Shown here piece after piece: positions 16,149-25,199 of a stretch of 40,918 bases of DNA (position 1 is its first letter; the number at the start of each line of letters is the position of its first letter). This DNA is from Bacteroidota bacterium (GTDB lineage Bacteria; Bacteroidota; Bacteroidia; Flavobacteriales; Flavobacteriaceae): the NCBI GenBank assembly GCA_018335575.1, contig JAGXRT010000075.1, forward strand, positions 1 through 40,918, given 5' to 3'. The notes beneath the pieces are model-generated. The model was not told where the DNA came from and made no database searches. It saw only the letters and a list, made by a program, of their open reading frames with translations. The position numbers and the translations under genes are program-made.

Positions 16149-16959
16149 ATGATTTCTTTTTAAAAATTAACCAAAGCCCAATAAAAATAAGCGGAATACT
16201 TAATAATTGTCCGGTATTTAAGTTTACGTTAAAATAAGTTTCAATTCCACCTTGCGATTCTTTCCAAAATTCAACTATAAATCTTACAGACCATAGCGTT
16301 GCTAACCACATCCCAAATAAGTAACCCGATTGTTCTTTTTTGTTTGTTTTCCAATACAAATAGAATAACAAGAAAAATATGGCTAAATAACCAAATGCTT
16401 CGTAAAGCTGCGTTGGAAATCGAGGAAAATCTTCTCCAAGTTGGGTAAATATAATTCCAAAATCAGAATTGGTTGGTTTACCAATAATTTCAGAATTGAT
16501 TAAATTGCCTATTCTGATAAAAAAGCCTGCTAAAGCAACCGGTATTGCAATTCTATCAACAATCCAAAGAAAAGATTTCTTTAGTTCTCTTTTACTGTAA
16601 ATATATAATGCAATAAGAATGGCAATAGCTGCTCCATGACTGGCTAAACCTTGAAAACCAGTAAATCTAAATGGATTAAATTTAAAAGGTAAGATTACTT
16701 CCAAGGGTTTTTGAAATAAAAACTGCGGATCATAAAACAAAAAGTGTCCAATTCTTGCCCCTAAAATAGTTGCAATTACTACATACATTAACAGTGGATC
16801 TAACTTTTCTACAGATACATTTTCATTTAAAAATATTTTTTTCATAATTACCAATCCCAGTCCAAAGCCCATTACAAACATTAAACTGTAATAACGTATC
16901 ATAAAAAAACCTAAATCGATACCTAACGAAGGATCCCAAGTAATAGCAAGTATATTCAT
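16147..16959 (-). CDS. lgt: Prolipoprotein diacylglyceryl transferase
   Basis: About 270 residues from ATG 16959 (MNILAITWDPSLGIDLG); the longer GTG start at 17001 would overlap yidD by 41 bases and is not needed. It has about seven transmembrane helices and the family signatures GLASHGAA (catalytic histidine region) and RIGNLINSEIIG. Lgt transfers diacylglycerol from phosphatidylglycerol to the lipobox cysteine of prelipoproteins in the inner membrane, the first step for the many lipoproteins encoded in this window. It is one base after the yidD stop, in a cysS-yidD-lgt unit. Confidence 0.95.
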   Translation of the reverse strand: MNILAITWDPSLGIDLGFFMIRYYSLMFVMGFGLGLVIMKKIFLNENVSVEKLDPLLMYVVIATILGARIGHFLFYDPQFLFQKPLEVILPFKFNPFRFTGFQGLASHGAAIAILIALYIYSKRELKKSFLWIVDRIAIPVALAGFFIRIGNLINSEIIGKPTNSDFGIIFTQLGEDFPRFPTQLYEAFGYLAIFFLLFYLYWKTNKKEQSGYLFGMWLATLWSVRFIVEFWKESQGGIETYFNVNLNTGQLLSIPLIFIGLWLIFKKKS

Positions 16960-16960
16960 G

Positions 16961-17215
16961 TTATTTATTTTTATTTTTTTCTGGGACAGGATCGTAACCA
17001 CTTCCTCCCCACGGATTGCAACTTAATATTCTTTTAGCAGCCAACCATCCTCCCTTAAACAAGCCGTGCTTTTGCAAAGCTTCGACGGTATAATGCGAAC
17101 AAGTTGGAGAATAACGACAACTGGCAGGTGTATAAGGCGATATAGCCACTTGATAAAACCGAACTATCCAAATTAATGGAATAGCAAGAATCTTTAAAAT
17201 TTTAGAAATAATCAT
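16961..17215 (-). CDS. yidD: YidD membrane protein insertion efficiency factor
   Basis: 84 residues with an N-terminal amphipathic or hydrophobic helix and the family core [19 protein letters not shown] then [15 protein letters not shown]. YidD is a small cysteine-rich inner-membrane-associated protein that helps YidC/Sec-dependent insertion. The ATG overlaps the cysS stop by one base, so translation is likely coupled. Its normal neighbours (rpmH, rnpA, yidC) are absent, as is common in Bacteroidota. Confidence 0.95.
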   Translation of the reverse strand: MIISKILKILAIPLIWIVRFYQVAISPYTPASCRYSPTCSHYTVEALQKHGLFKGGWLAAKRILSCNPWGGSGYDPVPEKNKNK

Positions 17216-18693
17216 TAATTTATTGAAAATGTAGTTCCTTCTTTACCATCTTTTAGCTGAATACCTTTTTCTAAAAGTTCATCTCTAATTTGATCAGATA
17301 AGGCCCAATTTTTATTGGCTCGCGCTTCATTTCTCAATTTGATAAGTACCTCTACTACAGCACCTAATTGTGACGAAGTGTCTTTTTTAACATTATTCTC
17401 CAATCCTAAAACATCAAAAACAAAAGCATTGATTAAAGTTGTAAATCGGTCTAAATCTTCTTGTGTTAATGTTGCGGATTCTAATTTTAACAAATTAATA
17501 TAACGCACTGCTTCAAAAAGTTGAGCAATTAAAATCGGACTGTTAAAATCGTCATTCATAGCACTATAACAAGCATCTTCCCAAGCTTTAATGTTGATAC
17601 TTGACGTTCTACCTGCTTTTATATTTGTTAAATTATTAACTGCCTCCATCAATTTAAAGAATCCTTTTTCTGATGCTTCTAAAGCTTCACTTGAAAAATC
17701 TAAAACGCTTCGGTAATGCGCCTGAAGCATAAAAAACCGTACTACTGATGGAGCAAAAGCCTTAGATAAAATAGTATTTTCGCCAGTAAAAATATCATTA
17801 GGCAATATAAAATTACCCGTTGACTTAGCCATTTTTTGGCCATTCATAATTAACATATTAGCATGCATCCAATAATTTACAGGGTCTGTTTGATTGCATG
17901 ATTTTGCCTGAGCTATTTCACACTCGTGATGCGGAAATTTTAAATCCATTCCACCACCATGAATATCAAATTTACTACCTAAATACTTGGTACTCATTGC
18001 TGTACACTCTAAATGCCAACCCGGAAAACCATCGCTCCACGGTGATGGCCAACGCATTATATGTTCTGGTTTTGCTTTTTTCCACAAAGCAAAATCTTGC
18101 GGATTTTTCTTTTCAGATTGCCCATCCAACGTTCTAGTATTATGAATAGCATCCTCTATATTTCTACCCGATAAGATTCCGTATTGCGCTGTTTCATTGT
18201 ATTTTAAGACATCAAAATATACAGAACCATCAACTATATAGGCCAATCCTTTTTCTAAAATTGTTTTTATAATTTCAATTTGTTCAATAATATGACCTGT
18301 TGCTGTTGGTTCAATACTAGGCGGCAGATTGTTCATTTTGTTCATAATGTTATGAAAATCAACCGTATATTGTTGCACAACCTCCATGGGCTCTAATTGC
18401 TCTAACCTGGCTTTTTTAGAAATTCTATCTTCGCCTTCATCAGCATCGTTCTCTAAATGTCCGGCATCGGTTATATTTCTAACATATCTAACTTTATATC
18501 CTAAATGAAGAAAATACCGATAAATTAAATCAAAAGACATAAAAGTTCGCACATTGCCTAAATGCACATTACTATACACGGTTGGACCGCAAACATACAT
18601 TCCAATATTTCCTTCCTCAAGAGATTTAAACGTTTCTTTAGACTTGCTTAATGAGTTGTAAATCTTAATATTTTGATGTTTATATAACTCCAT
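17215..18693 (-). CDS. cysS: Cysteinyl-tRNA synthetase
   Basis: 492 residues. It has the class I signatures HLGN (HIGH variant, in [12 protein letters not shown]) and KMAKS (KMSKS variant, in KMAKSTGNF), and the zinc-site residues in [17 protein letters not shown] and [10 protein letters not shown]. It charges tRNA-Cys in the cytoplasm. Length and C-terminal helical domain are normal. It is the first gene of the cysS-yidD-lgt unit, preceded by a good Bacteroidota promoter. Confidence 0.97.
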   Translation of the reverse strand: MELYKHQNIKIYNSLSKSKETFKSLEEGNIGMYVCGPTVYSNVHLGNVRTFMSFDLIYRYFLHLGYKVRYVRNITDAGHLENDADEGEDRISKKARLEQLEPMEVVQQYTVDFHNIMNKMNNLPPSIEPTATGHIIEQIEIIKTILEKGLAYIVDGSVYFDVLKYNETAQYGILSGRNIEDAIHNTRTLDGQSEKKNPQDFALWKKAKPEHIMRWPSPWSDGFPGWHLECTAMSTKYLGSKFDIHGGGMDLKFPHHECEIAQAKSCNQTDPVNYWMHANMLIMNGQKMAKSTGNFILPNDIFTGENTILSKAFAPSVVRFFMLQAHYRSVLDFSSEALEASEKGFFKLMEAVNNLTNIKAGRTSSINIKAWEDACYSAMNDDFNSPILIAQLFEAVRYINLLKLESATLTQEDLDRFTTLINAFVFDVLGLENNVKKDTSSQLGAVVEVLIKLRNEARANKNWALSDQIRDELLEKGIQLKDGKEGTTFSIN

Positions 18694-18718
18694 ACCAATG
18701 TTAATTCTGTTCAGTTTG

Positions 18719-18749
18719 TAAAAATACTATAAAAGAATCATTACACAAA
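18719..18749 (-). promoter_or_regulatory. Putative promoter for cysS-yidD-lgt
   Basis: On the minus strand TTTG (18749-18746) is followed by exactly 19 bases and then TATTTTTA (18726-18719), one mismatch from TAnnTTTG. The cysS ATG lies 25 bases further on. It has both elements at the expected Bacteroidota spacing. Confidence 0.55.
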
Positions 18750-18859
18750 CGATTTCAATTTTCAATATTTGTAATGAATTAATGGTACATTTACAGTCTG
18801 TAACTATTTATAAGATGGTACTATTAGTTAAGCATTATAAGAATTGAACCTAAAACAAT

Positions 18860-19870
18860 ATGGGATTAAAAAATTACAATCTTTACAGTGCTCAAAATTA
18901 TGTTGATGATATACTTTCAGTAAATGTATCATCATTAAGTAAGGCGATAACGTTAATAGAAAGTACATCAGAAAAACATCAAAAGATTGCTCAAGAAATT
19001 ATCCAGCTATGCTTACCCCATAGTGGTAATTCTATACGAATTGGAATCACAGGCGTTCCCGGTGTTGGTAAAAGCACTTTTATTGAAGCTTTTGGGAAAT
19101 TTTTAACTGCTTCCAAGCTACGAGTTGCAGTTTTATCTATTGATCCAAGTAGCAAAATAGGTAAAGGCAGTATATTAGGAGATAAAACACGCATGCCTGA
19201 TTTAAGTACAGATCCAAATGCATTTATTCGCCCTACACCATCAGGAGATTCATTGGGAGGAGTGTCATCAAAAACCCGAGAAACAATACTGATATGTGAA
19301 GCTGCCAGATTTGATGTTATTATTATTGAAACAGTTGGAGTTGGGCAAAACGAAATTGCCGTACATGCTATGGTAGATTTTTTCCTTCTTTTGAGTTTAG
19401 CAGGTGCCGGAGATGAATTGCAAGGCATTAAAAAAGGAATTATAGAAATGGCCGATGCCTTTGTAATTAATAAGGATGATGGTGATAATAAAATTAGGGT
19501 TCAAATTGCTAAAGCCGATTTAGAAAGAGCTTTACACCTCTTTCCTGAGAAAGATACTGATTTTTATCCTAAGGTATTTACATGTAGTGCTATAAATAAC
19601 AAAGGAATAAAAGAAATTTGGGATGAAATTAAATTGTTTGAAACAAATTCAAAATCAAGTGGTACTTGGGATAAAAAAAGAGCAGCTCAAAATGAAGTTT
19701 GGTTTACAGAAAGTATTAAAAACAACTTATTATTATTATTACAAAACAATAAAGCAATTCAGTTAGCGTTTAACAGCTATAAAACTAAGATTCAGTCAAA
19801 TTTAATTTCTCCAATTATTGCCGCAAATGAATTGATTGAACAATTTTTACAACAACTAAAAAAACAATAA
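18860..19870 (+). CDS. meaB: MeaB/ArgK-type G3E GTPase (methylmalonyl-CoA mutase chaperone)
   Basis: 336 residues. It has P-loop GVPGVGKSTF (about residues 73-82), the SIDPSSKIGKGSILGDKTRM switch segment, ETVGVGQNE and the NKDD guanine-specificity motif, all typical of MeaB. It protects and loads B12 cofactor on methylmalonyl-CoA mutase in the cytosol. The mutase genes are not in this window. GT2 starts three bases downstream, so transcription may continue into the glycan module although the functions look unrelated. Confidence 0.95.
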   Translation: MGLKNYNLYSAQNYVDDILSVNVSSLSKAITLIESTSEKHQKIAQEIIQLCLPHSGNSIRIGITGVPGVGKSTFIEAFGKFLTASKLRVAVLSIDPSSKIGKGSILGDKTRMPDLSTDPNAFIRPTPSGDSLGGVSSKTRETILICEAARFDVIIIETVGVGQNEIAVHAMVDFFLLLSLAGAGDELQGIKKGIIEMADAFVINKDDGDNKIRVQIAKADLERALHLFPEKDTDFYPKVFTCSAINNKGIKEIWDEIKLFETNSKSSGTWDKKRAAQNEVWFTESIKNNLLLLLQNNKAIQLAFNSYKTKIQSNLISPIIAANELIEQFLQQLKKQ

Positions 19871-19873
19871 TTT

Positions 19874-20593
19874 ATGAATTACGATTTTACAGTTATCGTT
19901 CCCATTTATAATGAAGAAGATAATTTAAATCGATTGGCAAAAGAACTTACTGCTTTTGCTAAAATTGCCTTAAAAAAAACAAAGTTTTTACTAATTAACG
20001 ATGGAAGTACTGATAATAGTCAAAAGCTGATTGAACAAATTTGTGAAAACCATTCTGATTTCAACTTCATTCAGTTTAAAAAAAACTGCGGATTAAGTGC
20101 CGCAATTAAAGCTGGTTTTGACGAATGTACCACTGAATTGGTGGGTTATATCGATGCTGATTTACAAACAACTCCCTTAGATTTTAATTTGCTGTTAAAT
20201 GAAATTGATGATTATGAATTAATTACCGGTGTTCGCGCTAACAGAAAAGATTCTTTTGTTAAAAACATGTCATCTACTATTGCCAATGGTATTAGAAGAG
20301 CCTTCACTAACGACGGAATGGATGATACGGGTTGCCCTTTAAAAGTTATTAAAACTGATTATGCCAAACGTATCCCTATGTTTAAAGGATTGCATCGTTT
20401 TTTACCGGCGATGATTTTATTACAAAATGGCAGAATAAAACAAATACCGGTTCAACATTTTCCAAGAATTGCCGGAACTGCAAAATTTGGCTTATGGAAT
20501 CGGTTATTGGGTCCCCTTCTTGATTGTTTTGCCTACTTGTGGATGAAAAAAAAGTACATTAATTATATCATTTTAAAAAAACGAACTACCTAA
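19874..20593 (+). CDS. Family 2 glycosyltransferase (polyprenyl-phosphate sugar synthase-like)
   Basis: 239 residues. The GT-A N-terminus FTVIVPIYNEEDNL and the metal-binding DAD in GYIDADLQTTP are clear; the later RANRKDSFVKN and DDTGCPLKV segments resemble dolichyl/undecaprenyl-phosphate sugar synthases (DPM1, ArnC, GtrB). It likely transfers a sugar from a nucleotide donor to a lipid phosphate on the cytoplasmic face. It lacks the two C-terminal transmembrane helices of ArnC/GtrB; only one hydrophobic C-terminal segment is present. Its stop overlaps the LAB_N gene start by one base. The sugar is unknown. Confidence 0.88.
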   Translation: MNYDFTVIVPIYNEEDNLNRLAKELTAFAKIALKKTKFLLINDGSTDNSQKLIEQICENHSDFNFIQFKKNCGLSAAIKAGFDECTTELVGYIDADLQTTPLDFNLLLNEIDDYELITGVRANRKDSFVKNMSSTIANGIRRAFTNDGMDDTGCPLKVIKTDYAKRIPMFKGLHRFLPAMILLQNGRIKQIPVQHFPRIAGTAKFGLWNRLLGPLLDCFAYLWMKKKYINYIILKKRTT

Positions 20594-21216
20594 TGCAATC
20601 GTGGCTTATATATTCAATCGGGTTTTCTGCTCAACTACTCTACTTTGCAAGATCTATTATTCAATGGGTTATATCAGAAAAACAAAAAAAAGTCATTACG
20701 CCGTCTATCTTTTGGAAATTAAGTTTATTAGGGTCTATCATTATGTTTGTTTATGGTTATTTCAGGCATGATTTTGCCATAATGTTAGGGCAAGGCTTAA
20801 CCTATTTTATTTACATTAGAAACTTACATTTTCAAAATGAATGGAAAAAGTTACCTGGTATTATTAGAATCTTTCTAATTTTATTTCCTCTTTTTGTAGT
20901 AATTGCTTATCACAATAACAATCGAATAGATATATACCATTTATTTCATCCAGACAATATAGCAACCTGGTTAATTGTTTGGGGATCAGTAGCGCAGCTT
21001 ATTTTTACATCGCGCTTTATTTATCAATGGTTTTATACAGAAAAAACTAAAACATCAAGCTTACCTAAAGGATTTTGGATTTTAAGTTTAATAGGTGCCT
21101 GCATGATATTAGTTTATGCTATTTTGCGTTTAGATCCAGTACTTTTTCTTGGCACTGTTTTCTCTGTTTTTTTATACGGAAGAAATTTAATAATCTTAAA
21201 AAATCAACATGATTAA
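20593..21216 (+). CDS. Duplicated LAB_N (lipid A biosynthesis N-terminal domain) membrane protein
   Basis: 207 residues, about six transmembrane helices, made of two tandem LAB_N copies. AQLLYFARSIIQWVISEK (13-30) matches AQLIFTSRFIYQWFYTEK (134-151); FWKLSLLGS (40-48) matches FWILSLIGA (161-169); IYIRNL matches LYGRNL. LAB_N units are small multi-pass domains seen next to lipid A or polyprenyl-sugar genes. It sits between a GT2 and a GT39 and overlaps both by a few bases. By analogy with ArnE/ArnF I infer a role in flipping or presenting the lipid-linked sugar; this is not shown by sequence. Confidence 0.85.
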   Translation: MQSWLIYSIGFSAQLLYFARSIIQWVISEKQKKVITPSIFWKLSLLGSIIMFVYGYFRHDFAIMLGQGLTYFIYIRNLHFQNEWKKLPGIIRIFLILFPLFVVIAYHNNNRIDIYHLFHPDNIATWLIVWGSVAQLIFTSRFIYQWFYTEKTKTSSLPKGFWILSLIGACMILVYAILRLDPVLFLGTVFSVFLYGRNLIILKNQHD

Positions 21217-22837
21217 ACTGATTGAAAAATACCCAATTGCGTCTATAGTAATTTTTGGATTGCTTATGTTACTTCCCAATTTAGATGCAATGGTACTTAC
21301 CATAATGGAAGCAAGAGATTATGTAACCGCACATGAAATGGTAGTTGATGGGCATTGGTTACAAACTACCATGAACGGTATAGCACGCTATGAAAAACCA
21401 CCGTTACCAACTTGGCTTAGTGCATTTTCTGGAATGTTATTTGGAATTCATTCGTTATTTGCTCTAAGACTACCCGCTGCACTAATGATTGTATTTTCAG
21501 GCATTTTTACCTATAAACTTTCCATTAAATTTAATTTCTCTGTAGAACGTAGTTTAATTAATAGCTTTATATTATTAACTTCATTTTATGTAATTGCAAT
21601 TATAATTGAAGCACCCTGGGATATTTTTACTCATGGATTTACGCTAGCATCTATTTATTACTTTATCGATATTTTAAAAGATGATAAAGTAGCACTTAAA
21701 AACGTTATTTGGTCGGGTTTATTTTTGGGTTTTTCGTTTTTAAGTAAAGGTCCAATAGGGTTTTATGCACTCTTTTTGCCGTTTCTGTTCTCGTATATAT
21801 ATTTTTTTGGCATTAAAAACGCTAAAGCTAAGATTAAGTACTTATTGGCCTTTCTTATAATATTTATTTTAATTGGTGGAAGTTGGCATTTGTTTATAGA
21901 AGTTGTTGATTCATCTAGATTAAATGAAATTACAGAACATGAGGCCGAAAACTGGGAATCGTATAATGTTAGACCATTTTATTATTATTGGAGTTTTGTA
22001 ATTCAATCCGGTATATGGACATTTTTTTCTTTAGTAGCTTTATGGTACCCTTATCTAAAGAAAAAAGTTAAACAGCAAAAAGAATATAAATTCACCATAC
22101 TATGGATTTTGGCTACCTTAATACTACTTTCAATAGTTCCTGAAAAGAAAAGCAGGTATTTAGTACCTATTTTGTTTCCACTAGCCTTAAATACAGGTTT
22201 TTATCTTGAATACTTACTAAAGTCGTTTACATCCATTAAATCAACTCTAGAAAAATCTGTTGTTTATTTTAATTTTATAGTGTTTGGAGCAATAGCAATT
22301 ATAATACCATTTGGAATCAGCTTTATTTTTTATAACTCCCCTAATTTTGATTTTTTAACATTTCTACCATTTTTCCTCTTATTGATTTTTGTAGGTTTTA
22401 ATTTGTTTAAATCGCTTTTTAACAAAAACATAAAAAAGGCTTTCTACTTTAAAATTATATTTATGGGACTAATAGTGTCATTGGGTTTGCCTATTGTAAA
22501 ACTGTTAAATAATAATCCATCATATAATGGCATTAGCTCATTGCATCAAATTGAACATAATTACCATCTTAAATCATATTTTTATAAAGAAATTGCTCCT
22601 GAGTTACTTTGGTATTACCAAGGTAAAATTGAGAAGTTTAAATCGATAAAATCTGTAAAAAATGACTCTATTGGATTATTAATAAATGTAGACGATTCTA
22701 ATATTTTAAAAAACTTTTCGACTGATTATAAAGTAGTTAAATTAAAAGATTTTAATGCCAACTATTTTAAAAAAGAGCGTAATCGGTTAAAATTTGATTA
22801 TTATTTAATCACAAAAAACAACTACTTTAATAATTAA
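21209..22837 (+). CDS. GT39/ArnT-like integral membrane glycosyltransferase
   Basis: 542 residues with about 11-12 transmembrane helices and a C-terminal soluble part. It has the GT-C signatures of the ArnT/PMT family: the early acidic EARD in TIMEARDYVTAHEM, then RYEKPPLPTWLSA and LRLPAALM. Such enzymes move a sugar from a polyprenyl-phosphate carrier to lipid A or another acceptor on the periplasmic face. It overlaps the LAB_N gene by eight bases, tying it to the GT2 and LAB_N genes as one functional unit. The acceptor is unknown. Confidence 0.9.
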   Translation: MIKLIEKYPIASIVIFGLLMLLPNLDAMVLTIMEARDYVTAHEMVVDGHWLQTTMNGIARYEKPPLPTWLSAFSGMLFGIHSLFALRLPAALMIVFSGIFTYKLSIKFNFSVERSLINSFILLTSFYVIAIIIEAPWDIFTHGFTLASIYYFIDILKDDKVALKNVIWSGLFLGFSFLSKGPIGFYALFLPFLFSYIYFFGIKNAKAKIKYLLAFLIIFILIGGSWHLFIEVVDSSRLNEITEHEAENWESYNVRPFYYYWSFVIQSGIWTFFSLVALWYPYLKKKVKQQKEYKFTILWILATLILLSIVPEKKSRYLVPILFPLALNTGFYLEYLLKSFTSIKSTLEKSVVYFNFIVFGAIAIIIPFGISFIFYNSPNFDFLTFLPFFLLLIFVGFNLFKSLFNKNIKKAFYFKIIFMGLIVSLGLPIVKLLNNNPSYNGISSLHQIEHNYHLKSYFYKEIAPELLWYYQGKIEKFKSIKSVKNDSIGLLINVDDSNILKNFSTDYKVVKLKDFNANYFKKERNRLKFDYYLITKNNYFNN

Positions 22838-22857
22838 AAAAAAATAAAGTACATTTG
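22826..22857 (+). promoter_or_regulatory. Putative promoter for the GEEISWGQR membrane protein
   Basis: TTTA (22826-22829), 20 bases, then TACATTTG (22850-22857), an exact TAnnTTTG -7 box, 22 bases before the ATG at 22880. It suggests that this gene can be transcribed independently of the GT module. Confidence 0.5.
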
Positions 22858-22879
22858 ATGTTATTCAAATTATGAAATT

Positions 22880-23557
22880 ATGATTTTAAAAACACTTACT
22901 AAAACTGATATTTACGGATACGCATTTTTAATCTTTGTTTTTATAATTGGTATTTATACTTCAAATACTGATTTAAATTATTTTGAAAATGTTTTTGCGC
23001 GTGAAGACGGCTCTATAGAGTACGGCACAGCATTTTTACTGCTTTGCATTAGCTTATTGCAATTGTATCGTTTTCAGGCTTTACAACGCTATAAAGGTTT
23101 TATATGGAAATTGGGCACTCTGTTCTTTATCGCTATATTCTTTTTTGGAGCCGGTGAAGAAATCTCATGGGGACAACGTATTTTTGGCATTGAATCCAGT
23201 GCTTATTTTTTAGAAAACAATGCCCAGCAAGAAACCAACCTACACAATATGGTTGTGGGTGAAACAAAAATTAACAAACTAATTTTTAGCCAGTTATTAA
23301 CTTTAATATTAGTAATTTACCTAATTGTTTTACCAATACTCTACCGTAAAATTGGTGAGCTTAAGAATTTAATGGCAGCATTTGCCGTACCCTTAGTTCG
23401 TTGGCATCATACTGTTGCTTTTGTATTTGCTACCATCGCCATTTTTGCAATTCCATCTTCTAAAAAATGGGAGCTTTATGAGCTGGCATTTTCAGTAATT
23501 TTCTTTTTGATTTTTTTAAATCCGCATAACACCAAAATTTTTTCAAAAACAGAATAA
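22880..23557 (+). CDS. Conserved polytopic membrane protein with GEEISWGQR motif, function unknown
   Basis: 225 residues with about six hydrophobic helices. Polar motifs at the membrane edges look conserved and catalytic: REDGSIEYGTA (41-51), GAGEEISWGQRIFG (90-103), NAQQETNLHN (114-123) and WHH (175-177). I recall the EEISWGQR...LHN pattern from uncharacterised membrane proteins in several phyla, but no function is known to me. The clustering of acidic, Gln, His and Asn residues suggests a membrane enzyme acting on a lipid or polyprenyl substrate, an inference supported only by the adjacent GT module. It is closed by a terminator hairpin. Confidence 0.75.
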   Translation: MILKTLTKTDIYGYAFLIFVFIIGIYTSNTDLNYFENVFAREDGSIEYGTAFLLLCISLLQLYRFQALQRYKGFIWKLGTLFFIAIFFFGAGEEISWGQRIFGIESSAYFLENNAQQETNLHNMVVGETKINKLIFSQLLTLILVIYLIVLPILYRKIGELKNLMAAFAVPLVRWHHTVAFVFATIAIFAIPSSKKWELYELAFSVIFFLIFLNPHNTKIFSKTE

Positions 23558-23586
23558 AAAAAGGGGAACAAACTGCTCCCCTTTTT
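23558..23586. terminator. Bidirectional intrinsic terminator
   Basis: AAAAAGGGGA (23558-23567) pairs with TCCCCTTTTT (23577-23586) around a nine-base loop. It separates the plus-strand membrane protein gene from the convergent isomerase gene. Confidence 0.85.
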
Positions 23587-23604
23587 AAGTTTAAATAACA
23601 AATT

Positions 23605-24648
23605 TTATTTTGTGACTTTTAAAACTTCAACCTCAAATATTAAATCAGATTTTGCCGGAATTCCCATTCTTGGCTGCTCACCATAAGCCAAGTAATAGGG
23701 TATAAATAAAACTGCTTTTGTTCCCTCTCGTAACATAGGTATTCCTTCTGTCCATCCGGCAATTACTCTATCAATTCCTGGTCTGAATTGAAAAGATTCA
23801 CCTCTATCTACCGATGAATCAAACTTTTTACCGTCTACAAAGTATCCGGTATAATGGACATCTACAAGCAAACCTGTTTCTACTTTTTTTCCTTTACCTT
23901 CTTGTTTAATAAATATTTTTAAACCAGACTGCAGTTGTTTTGCTTCTTTTTCTCCCATTTTAGCTAAAAAATCAGCTTTTGTTTTTTCAAATTCAATTTC
24001 TTTTAATCTCAATGCTTCTTTGTATTCTTGCATTTTTTGAACAAAAACCTTAGAAGCATCAAACTTTTTCGCTTCTTTTCCCACACGAATAATTTCTACC
24101 TTTTTCATTAAATCATTTTGTTCAATAGCATTAACTACTTCTTGTCCGATAAGAACCTGACCAAAGACCGTGTGCTTTCCGTCTAACCATGGCGTATCTT
24201 TGTGCGTTATAAAAAATTGACTTCCATTAGTTTCTGCTCCAGCATTAGCCATAGATAATACACCTGCTTTATCATGTTTAAATAATAAATTTCCATTTTC
24301 GTCCTTTGGAAACTCATCAGCAAACTGATATCCTGGACCCCCTTCGCCAGTCCCTAAATAATCACCTCCTTGTATCATAAAATCTTTTATTACTCTGTGG
24401 AACTTTAATCCGTCATAATACTTCTTTCCCTTTATAGAATCTGTTGTTAAAGTATTAGTACCTTCGGCAAGTGAAACAAAATTTGCTACTGTGAAAGGAG
24501 TTTCTTGATAGGTTAATTGTAATAAAATATCTCCTTTTGTCGTTTGAATTTCTGCATATAAACCATCTTTTAAATCTGGATATTTTACAGTTTTACAAGC
24601 AGTTAGTGTAATAATACTAACCATCAATAATAATTTTACTAGTTTCAT
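23605..24648 (-). CDS. Cyclophilin-FKBP double peptidyl-prolyl isomerase lipoprotein
   Basis: 347 residues. A lipoprotein signal with lipobox LTAC (Cys18) is followed by a cyclophilin domain (about 30-190) with the catalytic FHRVI (83-87), MIQGGD, GSQFF (142-146) and W154, then a charged helical linker (about 200-240), then an FKBP domain (260-347) with VHYTG, FDSS, AGW and YYLAYG. Both active sites look intact. It should fold proline-containing proteins in the periplasm or at the outer membrane. It lies nine bases after gldI in a minus-strand unit with a DHH phosphoesterase, linking it to gliding and secretion biogenesis. Confidence 0.93.
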   Translation of the reverse strand: MKLVKLLLMVSIITLTACKTVKYPDLKDGLYAEIQTTKGDILLQLTYQETPFTVANFVSLAEGTNTLTTDSIKGKKYYDGLKFHRVIKDFMIQGGDYLGTGEGGPGYQFADEFPKDENGNLLFKHDKAGVLSMANAGAETNGSQFFITHKDTPWLDGKHTVFGQVLIGQEVVNAIEQNDLMKKVEIIRVGKEAKKFDASKVFVQKMQEYKEALRLKEIEFEKTKADFLAKMGEKEAKQLQSGLKIFIKQEGKGKKVETGLLVDVHYTGYFVDGKKFDSSVDRGESFQFRPGIDRVIAGWTEGIPMLREGTKAVLFIPYYLAYGEQPRMGIPAKSDLIFEVEVLKVTK

Positions 24649-24656
24649 ATGTTTAC

Positions 24657-25199
24657 TTATTTAGTATTTTGAATTGAATTTATTTTTACGCGATATTTTA
24701 AGGTTTGCCTCCCATGTATTTCTTTTTTATCTCCCTGATATCCATAAGCTTTATAGGATGGAAATAAAAAAATAACTTCTTCATTAGGTTTTAACAATTT
24801 TATACCATCTTGTAAACCTGGAATCAAGATTTCTTCGTCTACTTTATATTTTTTGTCTTGTAATGGATATATAATTTGATTATCTATATCTGTTACTTCA
24901 TAACTAAAATTAACTAAATCACCTTTCTTAACAGCTGGTAATTTTAAGGTATCTTTCTCTATATAATGTACCCAAAAACCTTTATTTGTTGGATAATAAA
25001 TAGTAAGTGTATCTTTTTCTAACCACGCTTTAATCATTAATTCTTCTTCTGCATTTAACTTTTTATTTAATTCAACAGATTCTTTAAAAAACGTATCACC
25101 TTTAGTAGTAATAGGTTTACGGGCTATCGGTTCTTTGCATGCAACAAAACCAATTAAAGCTATCAGTAGTAAAAAACTTTTAAATTTCATACGATTCAT
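24657..25199 (-). CDS. gldI: GldI-type gliding-motility FKBP lipoprotein
   Basis: 180 residues; lipoprotein signal with lipobox FVAC (Cys21 from the first ATG; a second ATG at 25190 gives the same mature protein). The mature part starts [10 protein letters not shown], typical of GldI, and ends with an FKBP domain (about 95-178, [28 protein letters not shown]). The FKBP tryptophan is replaced by leucine (PGL instead of PGW), so isomerase activity may be weak. GldI is required for flavobacterial gliding in Flavobacterium johnsoniae and marks a T9SS/gliding lineage. The start overlaps the upstream DHH gene. Confidence 0.9.
   Translation of the reverse strand: MNRMKFKSFLLLIALIGFVACKEPIARKPITTKGDTFFKESVELNKKLNAEEELMIKAWLEKDTLTIYYPTNKGFWVHYIEKDTLKLPAVKKGDLVNFSYEVTDIDNQIIYPLQDKKYKVDEEILIPGLQDGIKLLKPNEEVIFLFPSYKAYGYQGDKKEIHGRQTLKYRVKINSIQNTK

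Noticed and set aside
18750-18859. Possible meaB promoter (TACATTTA at 18786-18793, TTTG at 18768-18771)
   Set aside because: The spacing between the two elements is 14 bases instead of about 19-20, and the -7 box has a mismatch, so it was not listed as a feature.
18991-19428. 145-codon minus-strand ORF within meaB
   Set aside because: Antisense shadow of a strongly conserved GTPase; the peptide is Ser/Pro/Ala/Lys-rich without domain features.
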